Of a DNA stretch of 64,000 nucleotides, positions 1 through 11,999 are shown piece after piece (the stretch's first letter is position 1; every line of letters starts with the position of its first letter). The notes beneath the pieces were generated by a model. It did no database searches and was not told where the DNA came from. It saw only the letters and a program-made list of their open reading frames with translations. The DNA comes from Lepidostoma basale (lineage: Eukaryota > Arthropoda > Insecta > Trichoptera > Lepidostomatidae). The translations under genes were made by a program, and so were the position numbers. The stretch lies in NCBI GenBank assembly GCA_022606425.2, contig JAHDVF020000010.1, forward strand, positions 1,612,001-1,676,000. The letters run 5' to 3'.

Positions 1-272
1 AACCAACCTGCCTCTAATAATGCCGGTGGGAATAGCAATCAGTCTGCTGAACAAGATTTCCTCGGAGATCGACGTCTTTCATATTAGTGAAAGTAAGTTC
101 AGAAGAAAAATTCTCTTAACTTTAGAGAGTATCTTGTCTTCCTAAAGTTGAACCATCTCTCATGCGTTCCTGATTCTTTACCCTTTCTCAAATAGATGCC
201 TTAAACTGTTATTATGTTTGTAATATCTATTGAGTGAATAAATAAACTGTAAAAAATGATAAACTGATTTAT
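1..272 (+). mobile_element. 3' end of a Jockey-like non-LTR retrotransposon, cut by the window edge
   Basis: The first 145 bases encode the last ~45 residues of a reverse transcriptase reading frame that ends with TAA at 143-145. The same protein end is present, nearly residue for residue (for example EINVFHISES), in the longer copy at 12034-12588. A short AT-rich 3' UTR follows, with the motif GAATAAATAAACTG shared with the copies at 12.7 kb and 33.2 kb. Only the 3' end is visible. Confidence 0.75.
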
Positions 273-485
273 AGGATGCACCCAAAACCTTCTGTTTTGT
301 CGGTGGCGAAACCATTGGCGTATTCGATACCAATATAAAAGTAACTAAACGTGGATCCACCGCATACGTCTACTTCGAGTGATTGACGTGACAACTAAAA
401 GCTATTCGTTTTTACACGAATGAAAAATTATCGTATGAATACCTGGCTGATAATGCGTTTAAAATCGAATACAACAAAAAACGTG

Positions 486-640
486 CAGTACAATGCCGTC
501 AGAGCTAAACCCGCATGGACCGAGGAGAGGCCCAGGGAGTGTACGAGCGAGGCTGACGAAAGGGCGCCGCTTCGCCCAATAACAGCCTCGGGTATGTGGC
601 GGGAACTTCCATGTTTCTGTTTTTTTTTAAAAGTACAATA
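486..640 (-). repeat. Dispersed GC-rich repeat, copy 1
   Basis: This block matches, in reverse complement, the blocks at 26049-26165 and 27125-27225. Shared features are a CCCGAGGCTGTTATAGG-like segment, AGCGGCGCC, CGTCAGCCTCGC and a TCCC(T)GGG stretch. It is GC-rich against an AT-rich background, which makes it stand out, but none of the frames is conserved between copies, so it is a repeat and not a gene. The class is unknown; it may be a SINE or part of a retroelement UTR. Confidence 0.6.
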
Positions 641-774
641 CCGTGTGAACCCAGCCTAATAGTGAAATCCCTGTATGTCAGAACGTGTGTTTCAATATAT
701 TTTTTAAATAAATCAAAGTGTTTTTGTCGTCTAACATCACATTCTACATAATTAGTCTTACATTCCCTGACCAA

Positions 775-935
775 GAATAATGTAGGACCTTAGCATAAAC
801 CCTAAACTCTCCCTTGCCCTCCTTCGGAGAAGCACTCCAGGCCACACATTTAGCCCCCACTGAAAACAATTACCAAATCACACTTCCAACAATGTTTCCT
901 ACAGACGTAAAAGGAATAGCCATTAGAGCTGAACC
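775..935. repeat. Dispersed repeat, shared with 11.7 kb
   Basis: Segments such as CCTTAGCATAAACCCTAAA and the CTCCTTCGGAG stretch are found in reverse complement at 11705-11855. The related phrase TTCCTCTTA...ATTGTTGGAAATGTGATT appears at 9095-9145 and in altered form at 27045-27095. No coding capacity is conserved. The repeat recurs next to the GC-rich repeat at 486-640 and 27125, so the two may belong to one larger element. Confidence 0.5.
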
Positions 936-1443
936 TTTATAAGCCAAAAGATCTAAGTCCAAGCCCAAATTGAATTAAAAGAGCTTAACTCACAATAAAA
1001 TGGCATTTCAAGTAAACAGATAAAGTTGCAATACTTAAATACTCGTAGATATTAATTTATTTCCAACTAATTACTCGAGATAATTATAATGCATAGGATT
1101 ATTTGTGTATTATTGATTTGATCCATATTTGATCCATCGTTCTTCAATCATAACTTAAATAATATGTATAAATGTTATGGATAGGATTCGACCCCAACTC
1201 TTTGAAAGCATTTGTTCCTCGTTATTTATTTAACATATTAATAATAAGTTAATTAAACGGAGTTATTTATCATGATAATAAATTGCTTTTTAATTAACAA
1301 TAATATTTTTTATTATCTTGATTTCTTTTTTTCATATTTATAGTCCGATTACATCAATACATAGATTACACAGACATTTAAAACTGGTTAATGTATACAA
1401 TATATGTATACCCTAAAATACCACAATGCCTCAAGACTAAAGT
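936..1443. other. AT-rich stretch without recognisable content
   Basis: No open frame with protein-like composition, no inverted repeats of note and no RNA gene can be seen here. Confidence 0.6.
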
Positions 1444-1850
1444 CTTCAACCAGTGCGTCTTGCAGTCATGACGCACGGAGCCGAGACGTGGACACTGGCA
1501 AAAGGTCTAGTCTACAGATTCAAGGTCGCCGAACGCGCCATGGAAAGAGCCATGCTTGGAATAACCTTGAGGGACAGATTTAGAAACGAATTTATTCGAC
1601 AACAAACCAAGGTGACTGAGGTGGCTCTGATGATGGGTGGGCTGAAGTGGCGATGGGCTGGCCATATCTGTCGGAGAACCGACGGCCGATGGGAGAGACG
1701 GGTTCTGGAGTGGAGACCGCGTACAGGATTCCGCAGAGTTGGACGTCCCCCTGCCCGCTGGACCGACGATCTGAAGAGGATTGCTATTTAGGGGGCGGTG
1801 GCGTGCTTTGGGAGATGCATACGTTCAGCAGTGGATGACAGAAGGCTGAT
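1444..1850 (+). mobile_element. RTE-like non-LTR retrotransposon, C-terminal reverse transcriptase fragment
   Basis: The frame from 1453 encodes the C-terminal end of an endonuclease/reverse transcriptase polyprotein: a THGAETWTL block, the AERAMERAMLGITLRDR block, an LKWRWAGHICRRTD block and a GRPPARWTDDLKRI block, ending at a stop near 1789. These blocks in this order are typical of insect RTE-type elements. The copy lacks all catalytic parts upstream and is a dead 5'-truncated insertion. A better preserved relative lies at 28255-28740. Confidence 0.8.
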
Positions 1851-2129
1851 GATGAATGTATACAAGAAACAAAATTGAAAAAAACATGTTGTTTTTATAC
1901 GTATCCAAATGTGCCTGGTACTCAATCCAACAATTTATATATTTAAGTATATTTTCATCAAGTGTATTTAAAAAAATGTTATCAATGAAACCGTTTATTT
2001 TATTTACCAAAAATACCAGAGTATAGATTACTATGATCTGTGAACTCCAATATTGTATAACGCTTCAAACGTATTTTGAATTTTTTTTAAATGTGTGTGT
2101 ACAAATACAAGAATCTGGGACCCTTGTAA

Positions 2130-2420
2130 ATTCGTTTGTAGTGTCACGTTTGGTTTATTGTAACACACTGTATCTTCGCTTTACCAAATAATCAATTGAG
2201 CAAAATACAAAATACAAGCGCACATTATTCCTGAAGGAACTTCACTGGCTCGGAATCCAGGAGCGAATAAAATATAAATGTTGTCTGGCATTGTTTAAGG
2301 TTCAACACCAGATAACGCATATTCTGCGTGACATCCATGCCAACGAAAAGGCAACGCTCACTCCGATCCAGTGGAAACCAATGCAAGCATTCCAATTCCA
2401 GTAAGAATTAAAAAAAGAAT
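2130..2420 (+). mobile_element. CR1/L2-like reverse transcriptase C-terminal remnant
   Basis: Read with one or two frame changes, the segment gives a YCNTLYLRF-like block followed by LKELHWLGIQERIKYKCCLALFK. This matches the pattern in CR1/L2/Jockey-clade elements where an RL.YCN.LY block is followed about 40 residues later by LHWLPV..RI..K...L.FK. The frame is broken and the end is diffuse. It is a fossil fragment with no expected function. Confidence 0.65.
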
Positions 2421-4750
2421 TAAGAGTTATAAAAGTAAGTTTTTACGATCATGCTTTCAGCGTTGCGGATCCGTTGGCATGGAATAATCTCGCTGTTAGT
2501 ATTACGTATCCAAGGATACCGACGTTAAATATAAAAATAAAAATAAACAACTAAAGACTGTACTATAAGGTCAGTATTTTCCTAGTGCGCCCTTGGGCTA
2601 ATTCATTTTACAAAACGGCGCACTTGTAATGAATTAGCGGAATATAAATATATGTATAGTCCATACTTTAACATTATTAACTGTTAACATTTAAACGCTG
2701 TTATCACAATTTATTATTATATTTCGCTACAGCTTAGTTTTAAACGAAAAAAATATTGTAACATCGGATGATGTCAACAAATGTCATGGCGCAGTATACA
2801 ATGACCCGGGGTATGGTGCTCTTAAATGAGGTGTCAGTCGATATGGATATTCTCCAAATGACCTATCCGTCCTTTAAGGATCGCATAGGTACATCTATCA
2901 ATTTGCCGATATATGTGTATTATTTATTGTAACATGTATATCTGTGTTATTTTAACGTGTTGTATTTTAACATGTATGTATTTTAATGTAAAATGTATAC
3001 AGTAATTGGGTTCTAAAAACCTGTTGTATAAAAAAAACATCGGTTGGCGAAATACCAGTCGCGAAAAATAAAAAAATAATAAAAAATTGTGATACCATAG
3101 CAGCCTTTAAATTTTAACAGTTAATAAATAAATATATATATATAAAAAAACAAGTAGAATCCGAAAAATACATTAGATATTTTTAAAAAAGACAATTACT
3201 TTACCCAATATAACATAAAAATCTTTTATAATATTTACGGTACCTTAAAAACATTTACATGAGATAAGTAGAAAAAAATCAATTTTTACCTACGATATAC
3301 TCGTAGGTATATACGATTTTATTTGTATTTTTGAAATGCACCTAAAATAATAAACCGTGTATTAATGTACTATATTCTCATCTTCTATGTATTTATGAAA
3401 TATTTTACTAATTATATGCTTAATTGGTCAGTCAATAATTGTAAGTTTCTAGATTATAACGACTGCCAGTTAGAAATTGCGTTCAAACTAGAAACATACC
3501 ACGTGACAATATTTTTCACGTTTGTCACATCTGCGACACAAAACGTTTCCCTGAACATTCACCCAACGTGACCGGTCTGCTGTGAATGGTTTGTTTATAC
3601 ATACATACCTCTACAAGAATCGTAACGTTTTGTTATAGAATTTATATCGATCACGTTTAACACTTATGTACTTTGTAATTGCGTAGTTCAATTCACATTT
3701 CAAATGTAAATAATCTCTTAGCACGTTTATTGATAAGATAAAAAATATAATTCCTCACCCACAGCGTGAAAAACATGTTTCATTTATTACTTAATCATAT
3801 AGCATGTTTATATGTGTGTAATATAGTCAATTTTCCTAAAAGCAAATTCCAGCACAACTTGTATAACAATTTGATAATTTACGTATTTATGCTTATGTGT
3901 ATATATTTTTAATCTACTTTCCATTATCAAAGCGGTTCGTATTGTCACGAGTGTATTAGAGACATTTTAGATATTATTAGACGCGATGTCACGTAACGTG
4001 ATACTCGTGTCCGATGTGAATCGTATACATTAATAACTCATAAGAAAATGCAAAGTTAAATGGAATGAAATTGACTACAGCGGACCTAGAAGCCATACTT
4101 GATCAAAATTACACATTTACACGACGTGATGGCGTGACAGTACTTATCTGTTATGTAAAATTGTGTTTTTTCTTTATGATCTTTTGACTTTTGACTATTT
4201 AAGTACCATAGACAGCCCGTAACATTTTGACGGAAGACATCACATATGAAATCTTTCAAAGTAATTTCGCTCACTTGGTGTTTTTGACCTGTCTTTAGTT
4301 CAACGCTCAATACTGTCTCGTTCGTCCTCCCGCAGGTTCATTGCGCTATGGCATCCATTTTGGCAATATTTCAATTGTTATTATTTAGATACCGCACGGG
4401 GAAAGGACCTCAAAGAATCAAAAATACATCAAATGTGGATCCAGTAATAACTTCAAATCAACCACGCACGATCATTCACGCATAACGTACAGCTGTCTAG
4501 ATTGATTGACCTTATAAGAGATATTGTTCTATAAACGTGATGCGGGTACCAAGTATTAATTTATCAATATTGAATACTCTCCTACATTGAAAGATACCCA
4601 TCAATTCTAATATATATGGAAAAGGTTCACATATGGTTGCAATCAATGTAAATCAAATAGCTATTGAAATCACTGACAACCAGTTCCAATGACAAATATC
4701 ACCCATATTAGATAAATCAGTCCTTAATTATTTTATGTGAAATTGTTTTT
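2421..4750. other. Intergenic AT-rich DNA
   Basis: This 2.3-kb stretch holds no supported gene. The short phrase CATCGGTTGGCGAAATACCAGTCGCGA near 3038-3065 resembles the centre of the foldback repeat at 25.1 kb, and the downstream TTTAACAGTTAATA at about 3112 matches that element's arm, so a degraded copy probably lies at 3030-3130. Confidence 0.5.
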
Positions 4751-4754
4751 TCAA

Positions 4755-5390
4755 TTATTACGTATGAAGCGCTTAATTCGTGAAGTGACAATTATTATAC
4801 CTGATAAAGCTCCATACAGAGCATAACCAGTTGATATTCTATAAATCAAAATAAAGCGACGTATAAACAAAATATGTTTAAACTTATAAATCAAAAATAA
4901 TAAAAACAAAATTGTATTTAACCACGGAATGGTTATTATAATTGATGTCAACTAACATCACTTGGACCCAAGCTTTACCAGGGCAATATAATAACTTAAA
5001 TTATTATATTTACCTGAAATAGAGGCTATCGTTCGGTGGAGTAGATCCAAAAGAAGATACTGCAGGGACCATGTACCCAGAATGGATAGTGACAGACTCG
5101 CATATACAACCGCTTACGAAATCCCCTCTGGACAACGTCCACCTTAGAGATGGAGGGACAACTGGTCCTCACCTTCCGAACAGACATGATTTCTGTCTCA
5201 CATGTCGTCAGATCAATAAAAAGATGAATAAGTTATTATACAATATTATAATAACTTATGTTATTATCTTGCCCTAGTGAAGCTTGGGTCTAAGCTGTAC
5301 CGTGGTTAAATATAAAGTGTTTTATTATTTTATATTTATAAATTTAAAATGTCTAGCCACAAAGTGAGCGCTTCATACGAAAATATAAAA
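4755..5390. mobile_element. Large foldback element with long inverted arms
   Basis: Left-arm and right-arm sequences are reverse complements with some drift. ATGAAGCGCTTAAT near 4765 pairs with GAGCGCTTCATACG near 5367; ATTTAACCACGG near 4917 pairs with CCGTGGTTAAAT near 5300; GACCCAAGCTT near 4965 pairs with AAGCTTGGGTC near 5281. About 190 bases at the centre (5030-5220) are not palindromic. No transposase frame is seen. This is a foldback or MITE-like element of about 630 bp; its target duplication could not be fixed. Confidence 0.65.
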
Positions 5391-5925
5391 AGTGTTTATT
5401 CTATGTTTGTGTACATTGATGTCTACAGCTGCGAACCCCTCAAAATGTTGTCTACTCTGACGATTTTTCCCGAGTTTAGTTCTGACAAAAATGTTGCTAT
5501 TTTCTTAACTAAAGCATTCAGTAAAAATTAACCTGCCAACAAAATGTTGTGTTGTACAGCTTTTGTAGAAAACACTTCGTATTTATCAGAATTATTGAGA
5601 GTACTCGAAATACAGGACACCAGGAACCAGTGGAGTTAGCAGCAGGGGGTCCTCGTCGCATATAGTCCGGTGACTCACTGGGGTAACAGTCCGCAGTAGG
5701 AGGATGGGCTATAGAACGCGGGATCTTTGAGTCATCGTGCCAACCCTTGGCGGCCTCGAAACCCCCAAACACTTATCAAATAATTTAATCATATGGAATG
5801 TTTATTTTGTGTATCACGATTGACTTAATTGAAGGAAATGGTGGGGAGAGCCCCCATATTAGGGGGACCGCAGCGCTCCGCCACACACAACAACGTTTGT
5901 CTCGCTCTGCGCCGTAGTAATTTCA

Positions 5926-6022
5926 GTCAGTGACCAACCGTCGTGAGGGAAGCGCGCATTCGGAGAGCGCTAACAGGGGATCGAATACATTTTTTTTAAT
6001 TTGGCTCTTAGCCGTTGTATGG
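5926..6022 (+). promoter_or_regulatory. Candidate promoter and first exon for the 7.5-kb gene
   Basis: A GC-richer patch contains a double TCAGT initiator (TCAGTCAGTG from 5923), which is the usual arthropod start-site motif, then about 95 bases ending in ATG plus G and a strong donor GTGAGT at 6023. If this is exon 1, it contributes a start codon at 6019-6021 and one leftover base. That phase fits an acceptor at 7546 (giving a start M-V-R-P) or at 7471 (giving M-E-H-S). Both are inferences; no other in-frame ATG precedes the conserved part of the protein. Confidence 0.35.
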
Positions 6023-7545
6023 GTGAGTTACAAATACATTTTATATACTTTTAAATGAATTATTTAAATCTCTTTATCTTCGGATCTCGTTGAAGGTTCG
6101 CCATCCCTCTGAATTAGAACAGAAGACCGATCATTTGCCCCAAGCAAGAGTACGTCATCCAATTAGTAGGCGTTTCACAGTAATTTCGTGCTCCACTTAT
6201 TCAAGAAACCAGATCGCTGTTCTTAATAGAATCGCATTAGAGATTTCAGTTGATATCTTTTATCTTTCACGTAAATAATGAACGAGTCAAACATATTTTC
6301 ATAATATAAACATCGATTGAAGTTTATGTAAACTTGTTGACAAATGTGGATAAAATAATCACCGGTACACAATAACATTTAATTAATTACCTTAATAACG
6401 ATCGAATTAAGCCGACGCAATTGTATTTAATAAAGGTATTCGAGTGATTGTCAAGCATATTGAGCAAATGACATAGATCCGATACATTCGACAAGCCAAG
6501 GAAACCATATTTAAAAATACACCTTGGACTTCTTTGTTCGTATTGTAATGGGGTCATACTGATTTTCAAAGCCACAAACCATAAAGGGAAGTGAATGTAT
6601 TATCCTCTGTGACAGCTCACGGCAGTATCGCCTATCGACCGCCCAGCGCACGTGGCGTCGGGACGCCCGGTGACGTGTGAAGAGCGTCGAATTTTCTCGG
6701 AAAACACGCACACCAAATAAAATGATTACAGTCTTCATGGAATCGGTTTTTACGTCATCGTATTCCTACTTGATTTATTACTCTTGTACCGATAAAGAGA
6801 ATTACTCCTTTTTCTAGCTAAGTTAACAGTAAATGTTTTTTTAAAACCACAACATTTTTGCTGAACTTCCATAATACGTAGAAACATAAACGTGATCAAA
6901 TAACATTTTCTCTTAGTCAGCGTTTATGGGGTCTGATTAAACTGTTCTGGAAACATTATCACATCCTTTGGCCAGCTGTTTACCCAGGCCTATTGCGTCA
7001 TCCACGGTTATGTATTATGCTATACGTATATACCTACTCGTACATAACCATCACCTGGTGCGTCAACGTGACCCCTATTCGCAGCGGGAGTAATTTAACA
7101 TTGAGTGGGTCCTGAATGAGATATTCTTTTTACCTTCAAATAAAATACGTCACTGAATTTATCGCTGAAGATCCGAACTAGTTATTTGGGTACTATTTTT
7201 CTTTCTTTACTTTTATGTTCCAAATTCATTATTCAAATAATTTTGATTATTGCGCTAGTTTACATAAATGACATTTTTCAGAGCGTGAGGTGCTACCAAT
7301 ATTACGCGTAGGGAGTCAGGACGCATCATCCGGTGGTGCCGGGTGCTGTGAGGGGGGATATGGCGAGGGCGCGCGCGAGTTGCCCCCGGCGGGGCGGCCG
7401 GAGCGGGAGGGGGGCGCGGCGGCCTCCGTGGGCCGCTGGGGCTCCGAGTGGCCAAGTTGACTCGAGCGGGCAGAACACTCGCCCCACTTGACCGGCCACT
7501 GGCCGCCCCAGCACCCGCTGCCCCTGCCCTTGTGGGCCGCCCGAG
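6023..7545. other. Probable first intron / upstream region of the 7.5-kb gene
   Basis: No exon can be supported here. A small GC-rich patch at about 6610-6705 has TGACGTG and CGCC-rich words and could be a regulatory element or CpG remnant. From 7330 to 7545 the DNA is very GC-rich, with short open frames on both strands that look like composition shadows of the adjoining exon. Confidence 0.4.
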
Positions 7546-8822
7546 TCCGCCCTGCCGTGGCCTTCCCCTCGGTGGACAGCTACGAGCAGCTGGCAGGGCG
7601 CACTGAGGCATCGCTGCAGCGGGTCTTGCTGGAGAACAACTACGATACGGTGAACAACTTCCTCGGTCTGCAGGCTGCTTTCCGGGAAGAGCCCCCGGAT
7701 ACCGGGTTGGCGGCCTTCTTCCGCCGCTACCGACCACCACTTGTCCCGCATCGCCATACCTGCGTGGGGCTAGGCCTGGAGCTGCTGCGCCGCTTGCCCG
7801 CGGCTGCTTTCCTCGTGTCCTGTGAGGAAAGTATCGCAGATGTGCGCGACTACATGGCCGAGGGCCCGGGCCGAGACCGCGTGGCTCCCTCCCTGGAGAA
7901 GGAGCACGTGATGGTCGCCATGCGGATATGCGTGGCAGGCCGGCCCGGGCTAATGCTCTGTGACCCGGGGTACCACGTTGCCAGGGTGATCACCATCATG
8001 ACCGATCGCTGTTATCCTCATACAGGTATAATTTGTTTTCAATTATTTCTATGAAATATTAATTTATTTATATTTTGAAGCTCGACTAATTATTATTTTT
8101 TCATAGGCTGGTTTACTCAGTCGGATGAACCTCAGGCGAAGAAGGAATACAACTATATATTCAACATTAACAATCCAGCATATGTTGAATGGGTGGAAAG
8201 AGAAACACGCGGATCAAACATTAAATACCAAACATCCCTCGTTTATGTGGAGAAGCCGTTCTGTAACGCCATTGATGTCACAGAAAGAAGGAATTTGGTT
8301 TATAATTTCAGGTTGGTACCTTGCCACATAAAATCTTTGGGAATAAATCCATTCTCAGGATAACTTATACAAAATTCAACTAATTGCGATATTCTCTATT
8401 TTGCAGGAGTCTCCTATCAAGAGATCAGAAAGGACATCTTGTGGCAGGAATATATTTTCCAGTCGTTGAAAAGGATGCCCAGTTCACACTTTTCTTTGAG
8501 GAAAATTCTGGGAAACAACGCATAAAATATAAATTTTCTCTCTTCACAAACATAAATAAGGTAACCAGACAATCACAATGAAACTTTCTAGCCCTTCCTT
8601 ATTTATATTGCCAAACAACCTGATGATAACCCTTTTTGTTTAACCCAGGTACCTGACCACGTTCTGGACCAGATAGTTCTGTGCAACAGCCAGATGAACT
8701 ACAAGGAAGGAGAGTTGCTGGAGACCATCTCAAGCCTCGCTGCGGTGATGGCGGATACAGACTTTATAAACCAAGTTCTAGCCATAAACGATGTCATTTG
8801 CACTCTGTCAGCTGACAATTGA
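7546..8822 (+). CDS. Unnamed protein with Cys-His-Asp triad, possibly arylamine N-acetyltransferase-like
   Basis: Exons: about 7546-8025, 8107-8311, 8407-8560 and 8649-8822 (TGA at 8820-8822). All three introns have GT-AG ends and joining keeps one frame, about 338 residues if the start at 6019 is right. I do not recognise the family by name. The first coding exon is very GC-rich and has HTCVGLGLEL (Cys codon 7761), KEHVMVAMR (His codon 7905) and LCDPGYHVAR (Asp codon 7962). The order and spacing, about 48 then 19 residues, resemble the Cys-His-Asp triad of arylamine N-acetyltransferases and transglutaminase-like folds; that is an inference from motif layout alone. Later exons encode mixed beta-like sequence ending LSADN, with no membrane segment or signal peptide. 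AATAAA lies at about 8967. The N-terminal exon boundary is uncertain because the frame is open back to about 7464 without an ATG. Confidence 0.72.
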
Positions 8823-10220
8823 TTACCTTTTCGTGTTTCTATGCATCCCTACACTTTATTATTTTTAATTTTTATTACAATCATTTAGATTTGCATGCAT
8901 TATATTTAAACAATTGTTTGCTTTTAATTAGTTTAGATAATTATACATTCACAATATTTTTTTATAAATAAAATCACACGAATCAAATGTAAAAAAATAA
9001 AACCCAACACTTCAAAATTCAATAATTATTATAAATTCAAAATTCAACAATATTACTTGGACTTGAATTTCCCGCATACGCAGGTCCAGCTCTTGTGGCT
9101 TTTCCTCTTATATCTGATGGGAATATTGTTGGAAATGTGATTGATTTATTGCATTGAACTTCTAACAAGAAAATTCAATAACAAATAAATATTTTAAATA
9201 CACACACTTAGAAACGATATTATTTAAATACTGCAATTAATGATAATTCCTCACATTTAAACCTTTTAATTGACTTTATAATACTTTATATTTTATTTGA
9301 AATTTATTGTATTTTTAACTTAGCAACAATTTAAGTTAATAAACTTCATTTACCAGAAAATATTTTATTTATCTCCCTCTACTAGAATCTCAGTATAACA
9401 CACTTCATATATAATATTTGAATTAATGATGAATAAATTAGATGATTTTTAAAATTAATTTTAAAAAAAAATCTACTGATAAAAAATGTGCTGGAAATTC
9501 CAGGTGGAAACAAATTACAAATATTTCTTTTTGGTGTCTATTACAAACTATTCAAATTTTCAAGGAAATATAAGCTACCTTATAATATAATACGAGTACA
9601 TGCTTATTTTTCAACTTTATTTTTTTTATGTCTCACCAACTGGTCTAAAACTAATGCCAGAAAAAAATTAGGTCATTCCAATAATTTTAAGTGGTGCCCC
9701 AGAGACTGAAGGTCGTCATTTATATTAAAAATACTGTTTTTGTTTTCACAAAAGAATCGGAAAACTAAAAAAATGAATCAGAAAAAATAAAATAAATTAT
9801 TATGCATGTTAATAAACTTAAAAGAATAAATATACACTTAAACACAGTAGTAAATAACCCAACAGCACATAGTATTCACAAAAGGAAAATTATTCCACTC
9901 GGCATCGCAGCTCTGGTTGTCAGGAAAACGGACCTTGGTGCCGGTACAAACAAAGCCGGTACTGTGATGTCTTCCAAATGAAGCGGTAGCACATAGTTTG
10001 TTAAAAATGGTACAAATAGGTAATCTTAGCAATCATATACGAGAAAGAGAAATATCTCGTATATCTGATTGAAAGAGAAACAAATATAATATTCGGTACC
10101 AAATTACTAACACTAATAACTAGAAACAAGAAAGTTGACAGGCTTATAGTATTTTTTTCCGGTAAAGGTCAAGATCATCTTTACCGAGTCAATTGGCTTC
10201 TTGTAGTGGAGACGACATGG
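8823..10220. other. 3' UTR then AT-rich intergenic DNA
   Basis: The 3' UTR of the preceding gene probably ends shortly after AATAAA at about 8967. A dispersed repeat fragment (see 775-935) sits at 9085-9145. A short palindrome, TATACGAG...CTCGTATA, lies at 10035-10062. No gene is supported; the 60-75 residue frames here have no protein-like features. Confidence 0.5.
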
Positions 10221-10225
10221 CAGGT

Positions 10226-10321
10226 AGCTTTTTACACTTTGCATGCTGGAAATATTTTTTTGATACAATGCAACCATTGTACCAAAAAAATATTTCCAGC
10301 AAGGTGCAAAAGGTGCTTGCG
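10226..10321. repeat. Near-perfect long hairpin
   Basis: TGCTGGAAATATTTTTTTG followed by TACAATG pairs with CATTGTA and CAAAAAAATATTTCCAGCA around a four-base loop. The stem continues outward less perfectly (TTTACACTTTGCA against TGCAAAAGGTGC). The total stem is about 45 bp. It could be a tiny MITE or an RNA hairpin; no target duplication was identified. Confidence 0.7.
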
Positions 10322-10477
10322 TTTAACTAGAATGAAAACTGGGAAAAGATCTCTAATCTACCTTGCAGACACCATATACATATAAATTGGTTTCAAAGTC
10401 TGCTTTTGAAGCATGCATTGCTATGTCGTCTGGACAAGTACCAGGATTATTTCAATGTTTTCAACAAGCTTGAGCCA

Positions 10478-10880
10478 ATAACTTACATAAGCTGAAATAT
10501 GTACATTGGGCTATGGAGAGACAAATGCTTAACATAAGCCTAAGGAACAAAATACCCAATACCAAAATCAGATGCCGGACAAAGCTTGTCCATGTGATGA
10601 ACCGTGTTGCCAAGTGCAAATGGGGAGGACATGTCGCTAGACAGAGAACAGTTAGATGGGCACCCAGAGTATTGACGTGAAGACCATGAGAGGGAAAAAT
10701 GACCATCGGTCGACTCCACAATGGATGAGCTGAAGACCTAAATCCAGCCGGGAGATGAAGAAGAATAAGAGTCGCACAGGATAGAGGAAAATGGAGAAGG
10801 TTTGAAGAGGTCTATGAAGAGGTTGCAAACAGTATCAGAAAGGACATAGAGTGGACATTTGCGGTATCTACTGAAGAAAT
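10478..10880 (+). mobile_element. Decayed RTE-like reverse transcriptase fragment
   Basis: With interruptions the frame reads MLNISLRNKI, then KIRCRTKL, then VAKCKWGGHVARQR, then AQDRGKWRRFEEVYEEV. This is the same block order as at 1444-1850 and 28255-28740. At least two stops break it. A purine-rich GAAGAAGAATAA stretch sits inside. Confidence 0.7.
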
Positions 10881-11185
10881 CGTAGCTTTAGCATTTTTTT
10901 GATACAATTCCCGTTAAACAAAAAATGACCAGAACATTTAAAGAAAAATAATCAACTAATTGTGGCTCCAAGCGTCCCCATTTTGATTTAAAGGAAATAA
11001 TCGAATTAGCACATTGAATTTATTTTGAGCAGTTTAAAATATCATCCGATTTTATTGATCATGATCCTGCAAATGGGAGTTATCTTCATGATTATCAACA
11101 TGGCCTTAGAGTAGTCAGAAACCTTACAGTTATCAATGATATCGCAGAAAGAGGTGTGAAGCTTGTGTAAGAATACAGTAATATA

Positions 11186-11375
11186 ACACAAGATCTTCTT
11201 CTTCAAATGCCCTGTCGGGTCCCCCCAACGTTGGCGATCACCTGCGCCGCTCGGAACAGCTCCTCCACACTTCGGATGCCGGTCCACTCCCTCACATTTC
11301 GCAGCCAAGACATTTGTCTCCTACCAGGCTCTCGGCGTCCCTCAATTTTCCCCTCCAATATCACTTTTCCCCACC
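11186..11375 (-). mobile_element. Reverse transcriptase C-terminal fragment on the minus strand
   Basis: Read on the minus strand the segment gives GRREPGRRQMSWLRNVREW then RSVEELFRAAQVIANV, the usual last blocks of an insect non-LTR reverse transcriptase, followed by an AAGAAGAAGA run at the 3' end. It is severely truncated. Confidence 0.7.
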
Positions 11376-11704
11376 CAGCAAATTATTGAACCTCTAAAAT
11401 TTTAATTTAATGTTATAAAAACTTATTTTTATGGTTGAAGAGTTCTAGGCATTATTTTGGTTATTTTACTTCTAAACATTTGATTTAAATTTAAAACAAA
11501 ACTGATAAAATAATTTTTACGAAAATTTAAAAATTTAACTAATTTTGTTCAAAATTCACCCCCTTTGGGGCATGTGTTATTATCAAATAAAAATTACCAG
11601 TTATTTACTAGCCTTAAAGGAAAAGAATTAGAGGGTGAGATTTAGAAAAATATTCTTTTGTACTAAAAATACATATTTAAAAAAAAAACTCTTGGACTTT
11701 CTAG

Positions 11705-11860
11705 CATACAAAAGTTAAGTTCGAATGGCTTTTCCTCTTACGATTGTTGGAAATGTGATTTAGTGATTGTTTTATATGGGGGCTAGATGTGTCACCCAGA
11801 GTGCTCCTCCGAAAGAGGGCGAGAGGGATTTAGGGTTTATGCTAAGTCCTACTTTTTTTT
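11705..11860. repeat. Dispersed repeat, second copy
   Basis: This is the reverse complement of the repeat at 775-935, sharing GGGATTTAGGGTTTATGCTAA and GGAAATGTGATT. It lies just upstream of the retrotransposon fragment at 12.0 kb. Confidence 0.55.
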
Positions 11861-11999
11861 AATCAGGGCTGCATTAATGGAAAATCAGTTAGGATTGCCA
11901 TTATAGAATATGGTGGGATCAAATGAGACTCTGAAAAACAAAACAATAAGTGGCGATTGCTATTTAGATTCATATTTGAAGACCTGGGGTACTGGGCAT

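Noticed and set aside
7360..7491. ATG frame MARARASC... as the N-terminus of the 7.5-kb gene
   Set aside because: It is in another phase and ends at a TGA at 7489-7491 before reaching the conserved part.
7255..7757. Minus-strand open frames of 143 and 161 codons over the GC-rich patch
   Set aside because: They are Pro/Arg/Ala-rich, lie opposite the coding exon of the 7.5-kb gene and are explained by its GC content; neither has splice context or a protein-like pattern.
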